Below are positions 8,149-9,787 of a stretch of 9,787 nucleotides of DNA, one piece after another. This DNA comes from Acidimicrobiia bacterium. GTDB lineage: Bacteria > Actinomycetota > Acidimicrobiia > Acidimicrobiales > AC-14. Under the pieces are notes generated by a model. That model ran no database searches, was not told the origin of the DNA, and was given only the letters and a program-made list of their open reading frames with translations. Each line of letters starts with the position of its first letter. Position 1 is the first letter of the stretch. Position numbers and translations under genes: made by a program. The stretch is taken from assembly GCA_019243595.1 (NCBI GenBank), contig JAFAUA010000531.1:1-9787 (forward strand). The letters run 5' to 3'.

Positions 8149-8949
8149 GTGGCGGAGAAGGCACAACCGGTCATGTTCATCCACGGCCTCTGGCTTCACC
8201 CGACGTCATGGGCGGCCTGGGAGGAATTCTTCGGGCGCGCCGGCTACAACACGACGGCGCCCGGCTGGCCCGACGAACCCATGACGGTCGACGCTGCCCG
8301 GTCGAACCCCGACGCCTTAGCCAACAAGGGAATCGAGGACATCGCCGACCATTACCGCGGCCTCATCGATGCCATGGACGACCCGCCGATCCTCGTGGGC
8401 CACTCCTTCGGCGGCCTGTTCGCCGAGAAGCTGCTCGGCGAGGGGCTGGCGGCGGCTGCGGTCGCCATCGACGCCGCCCAGATCAAGGGTGTGCTGCGGA
8501 CGCCGTTGTCCTCCCTACGCGCCACGCTGCCCGTGTTCAAGAACCCCGCCAACAAACACCGCACGGTGAGCCTGACCGCCGAACAGTTCCGTTACAGCTT
8601 CGGTAACGCCGTCAGCGAGGAAGAGTCGAATCAGCTTTACGAGCGCTGGGCCGTCCCCGGTCCGGCTCGACCGCTGTTCGAGGCTGCCACCGCAAACCTC
8701 TCACCGCACGCGGCGTCGAAGGTTGATACTGACAACGCCGAACGCGGCCCACTGCTGCTCATCATGGGCGGGGAGGACCACACGGTGCCCGAGTCCGTCA
8801 CCAAGGCGACGGCCAAGAAATACAAGCACTCTCCGGCCACCACTGACACGCTCGAATTCGCCGATCGTGGCCACTCACTGACCATCGACTCGGGGTGGCA
8901 GGAAGTGGCCGACGCTTCGATGACCTGGCTCGAAAAGCAGGACCTGTAG
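8149..8949 (+). CDS. Cytosolic alpha/beta hydrolase
   Basis: This 266-residue alpha/beta-fold hydrolase has no signal peptide. It opens straight into the first strand and oxyanion motif VMFIHGLWLHPTSW (8-21). Nucleophile S86 lies in GHSFGG, D210 in MGGEDHTVP and H242 in ADRGHSLTID, so the catalytic triad is complete. Family members act as esterases, lipases or related hydrolases; the substrate is not recognisable. The open frame extends upstream to 7462, but that part is the shadow of the SDR gene. The family normally begins a few residues before the FIHG strand, which fits GTG 8149, and a GTGGGG ribosome site precedes it. It differs from the exported hydrolase at 6057-6884 in leader and cap region, so the two are not recent duplicates. 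The SnoaL-like gene follows 153 bases downstream on the same strand. Confidence 0.92.
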   Translation: MAEKAQPVMFIHGLWLHPTSWAAWEEFFGRAGYNTTAPGWPDEPMTVDAARSNPDALANKGIEDIADHYRGLIDAMDDPPILVGHSFGGLFAEKLLGEGLAAAAVAIDAAQIKGVLRTPLSSLRATLPVFKNPANKHRTVSLTAEQFRYSFGNAVSEEESNQLYERWAVPGPARPLFEAATANLSPHAASKVDTDNAERGPLLLIMGGEDHTVPESVTKATAKKYKHSPATTDTLEFADRGHSLTIDSGWQEVADASMTWLEKQDL

Positions 8950-8952
8950 GGA

Positions 8953-9007
8953 TCTCGGACGGTCATCATCGGCCGAGAGAAACGGGCGACCAGCGTCGCC
9001 GGCGACG
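8953..9007. repeat. Inverted repeats between alpha/beta hydrolase and SnoaL-like gene
   Basis: CGTCGCCGGCGACG (8994-9007) is a perfect 14-bp palindrome. Just before it, TCTCGG (8953-8958) pairs with CCGAGA (8973-8978) across a 14-base loop. The first hairpin starts four bases after the hydrolase stop codon and could be a weak terminator, but no T run follows. The palindrome lies about 95 bases before the SnoaL-like start and could be an operator. In DNA this rich in G+C, short palindromes also arise by chance. Confidence 0.3.
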
Positions 9008-9102
9008 ACGCTCAGATACTGATGCCCGCGGCGCCGAATCGCTGCGGGCTCGATAGATCTCGCCATCGCGCGACGTGGACGTAGACCAGAGAAGGAGTCC
9101 GA

Positions 9103-9528
9103 ATGACCACTGACACAACAACCCGAGAGCCCGAGCTTCATGACTTCATCGCGCGCTGTCACGAGGCACTCACCCAACAGAGCCAAGGCCGTCCGCAGCC
9201 GTTCCTCGACCTCTGGTCGACCGCTGAGGACGTCACGATCATGGCGGCCGTCGGCGGCTACGAGATCGGGTTCGAACGCGTGAGCGCTCTCCTTACATGG
9301 GCATCGAAGGCCCAAAGCTTCGACGGCTGGAGCGCGGAGACGCTGGTGACATCGGTCGGTAACGATCTCGCGTCCAGCGTCGAGCTTGAGACCTACATCG
9401 AACGCGACAACGGTGGCACCAAGGAGATGACGCTGCGAGCGACGCAGGTGTACCGGCGAGAGGACGGACAGTGGAGGATCATCCACCGTCACGGGGACAT
9501 CCTGACGCCGGTCGAGGTCAAGTGGTGA
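9103..9528 (+). CDS. SnoaL / NTF2-like protein
   Basis: This 141-residue soluble protein has the size and pattern of the SnoaL-like/NTF2 fold (ketosteroid-isomerase relatives). An N-terminal helix region is followed by PFLDLWSTAEDVTIMAAVGG (32-51), then GFERVSALLTWASK, and two C-terminal strands VELETYIER and MTLRATQVYRREDGQWRIIHRHGD. The ending in a strand carrying W-R-I-I-H-R-H is typical of the family's self-associating sheet. Members act as small isomerases, cyclases, hydrolases or non-enzymatic binding proteins, so no reaction is assigned. The ATG has a strong GAAGGAG (9091-9097) five bases upstream. It is on the same strand as the alpha/beta hydrolase 153 bases before it; that spacing leaves co-transcription open. 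Confidence 0.9.
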   Translation: MTTDTTTREPELHDFIARCHEALTQQSQGRPQPFLDLWSTAEDVTIMAAVGGYEIGFERVSALLTWASKAQSFDGWSAETLVTSVGNDLASSVELETYIERDNGGTKEMTLRATQVYRREDGQWRIIHRHGDILTPVEVKW

Positions 9529-9634
9529 GAAGCCGACCTCGAACGTGGGACGGCGATCGGCGACCGCCAGTGACGCGTCGCCGTTGAGAGCTTGGCCGCA
9601 GAGCGAACGGTCGAGTGCGGCAGCCTCGCCCCAT

Positions 9635-9779
9635 GTGCCGTACTGGGCGCAGCAACCCACGCGATTCCGAGATACCCTCAGTCGCTGTCAGCCGCGACGG
9701 AACTGCCGATCCCGCGACATCGCATTGGCTACCGAACGCGTCGCCAGAACGCCGACGCTCGCGGCGCGGTCTTCTGTAC
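9635..9779 (+). repeat. Diverged direct repeat, copy 2
   Basis: This is the partner of the repeat at 2048-2182. The blocks GTGCCGTACTGGGCGCAGCAA (9635-9655), CTGCCG (9703-9708), CGCCAGAACGCCGACG (9742-9757) and GTCTTCTGTA (9770-9779) keep the same order and orientation, with about 10 bases of net insertion relative to copy 1. It lies in the non-coding tail after the SnoaL-like gene, and the homology may run past the window end. The bases from 9529 to 9634 hold no gene that I can support. Confidence 0.7.
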
Positions 9780-9787
9780 GCGTCGAT

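Noticed and set aside
8875..9660. 261-residue open frame on the minus strand
   Set aside because: It is antisense to the whole SnoaL-like gene and the end of the hydrolase, both well supported by motifs and ribosome sites.

Overview
This is a high-G+C window (roughly two thirds G+C by eye). It uses GTG as well as ATG starts, has good Shine-Dalgarno sequences, and carries a large LAL-type LuxR regulator and a phospholipase-C-like phosphoesterase with a C-terminal membrane anchor. Together these suggest a soil-type actinomycete (Actinomycetota); I cannot fix the order or genus. No rRNA, tRNA, CRISPR array or intact insertion sequence was seen.

Layout. (1) 44-1729, minus: secreted or surface-anchored phosphoesterase. 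(2) 1730-2607: about 880 bases with no convincing gene, holding copy 1 of a diverged repeat (2048-2182). (3) 2608-5343, plus: 911-residue ATP-binding LuxR-family regulator. (4) 5378-7986, minus: an isochorismatase-like hydrolase, an exported alpha/beta hydrolase 25 bases upstream of it, and further upstream an SDR oxidoreductase. Between the exported hydrolase and the SDR lies a frameshifted relic of a second LuxR-type HTH, on the plus strand (about 7013-7164). (5) 8149-9528, plus, divergent from the SDR: a cytosolic alpha/beta hydrolase and a SnoaL/NTF2-like protein. (6) 9529-9787: non-coding DNA with copy 2 of the repeat (9635-9779).

The enzymes (SDR, two alpha/beta hydrolases, a cysteine hydrolase and an NTF2-fold protein) look like a small accessory hydrolase/oxidoreductase set for an unidentified ester or amide substrate. 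The LAL regulator next to them is the obvious candidate controller. That link is inferred from gene order; no operator was identified.

The two least expected observations are the LuxR relic and the repeat pair that brackets about 7.6 kb containing all the regulator and enzyme genes. The relic's 3' end faces the SDR stop across about 33 bases, almost the same geometry as the intact regulator facing the isochorismatase-like gene across 34 bases. This suggests the region grew by accumulation or duplication of 'LuxR regulator facing a catabolic gene' modules and then decayed in part. I do not see a clearly new biological system.
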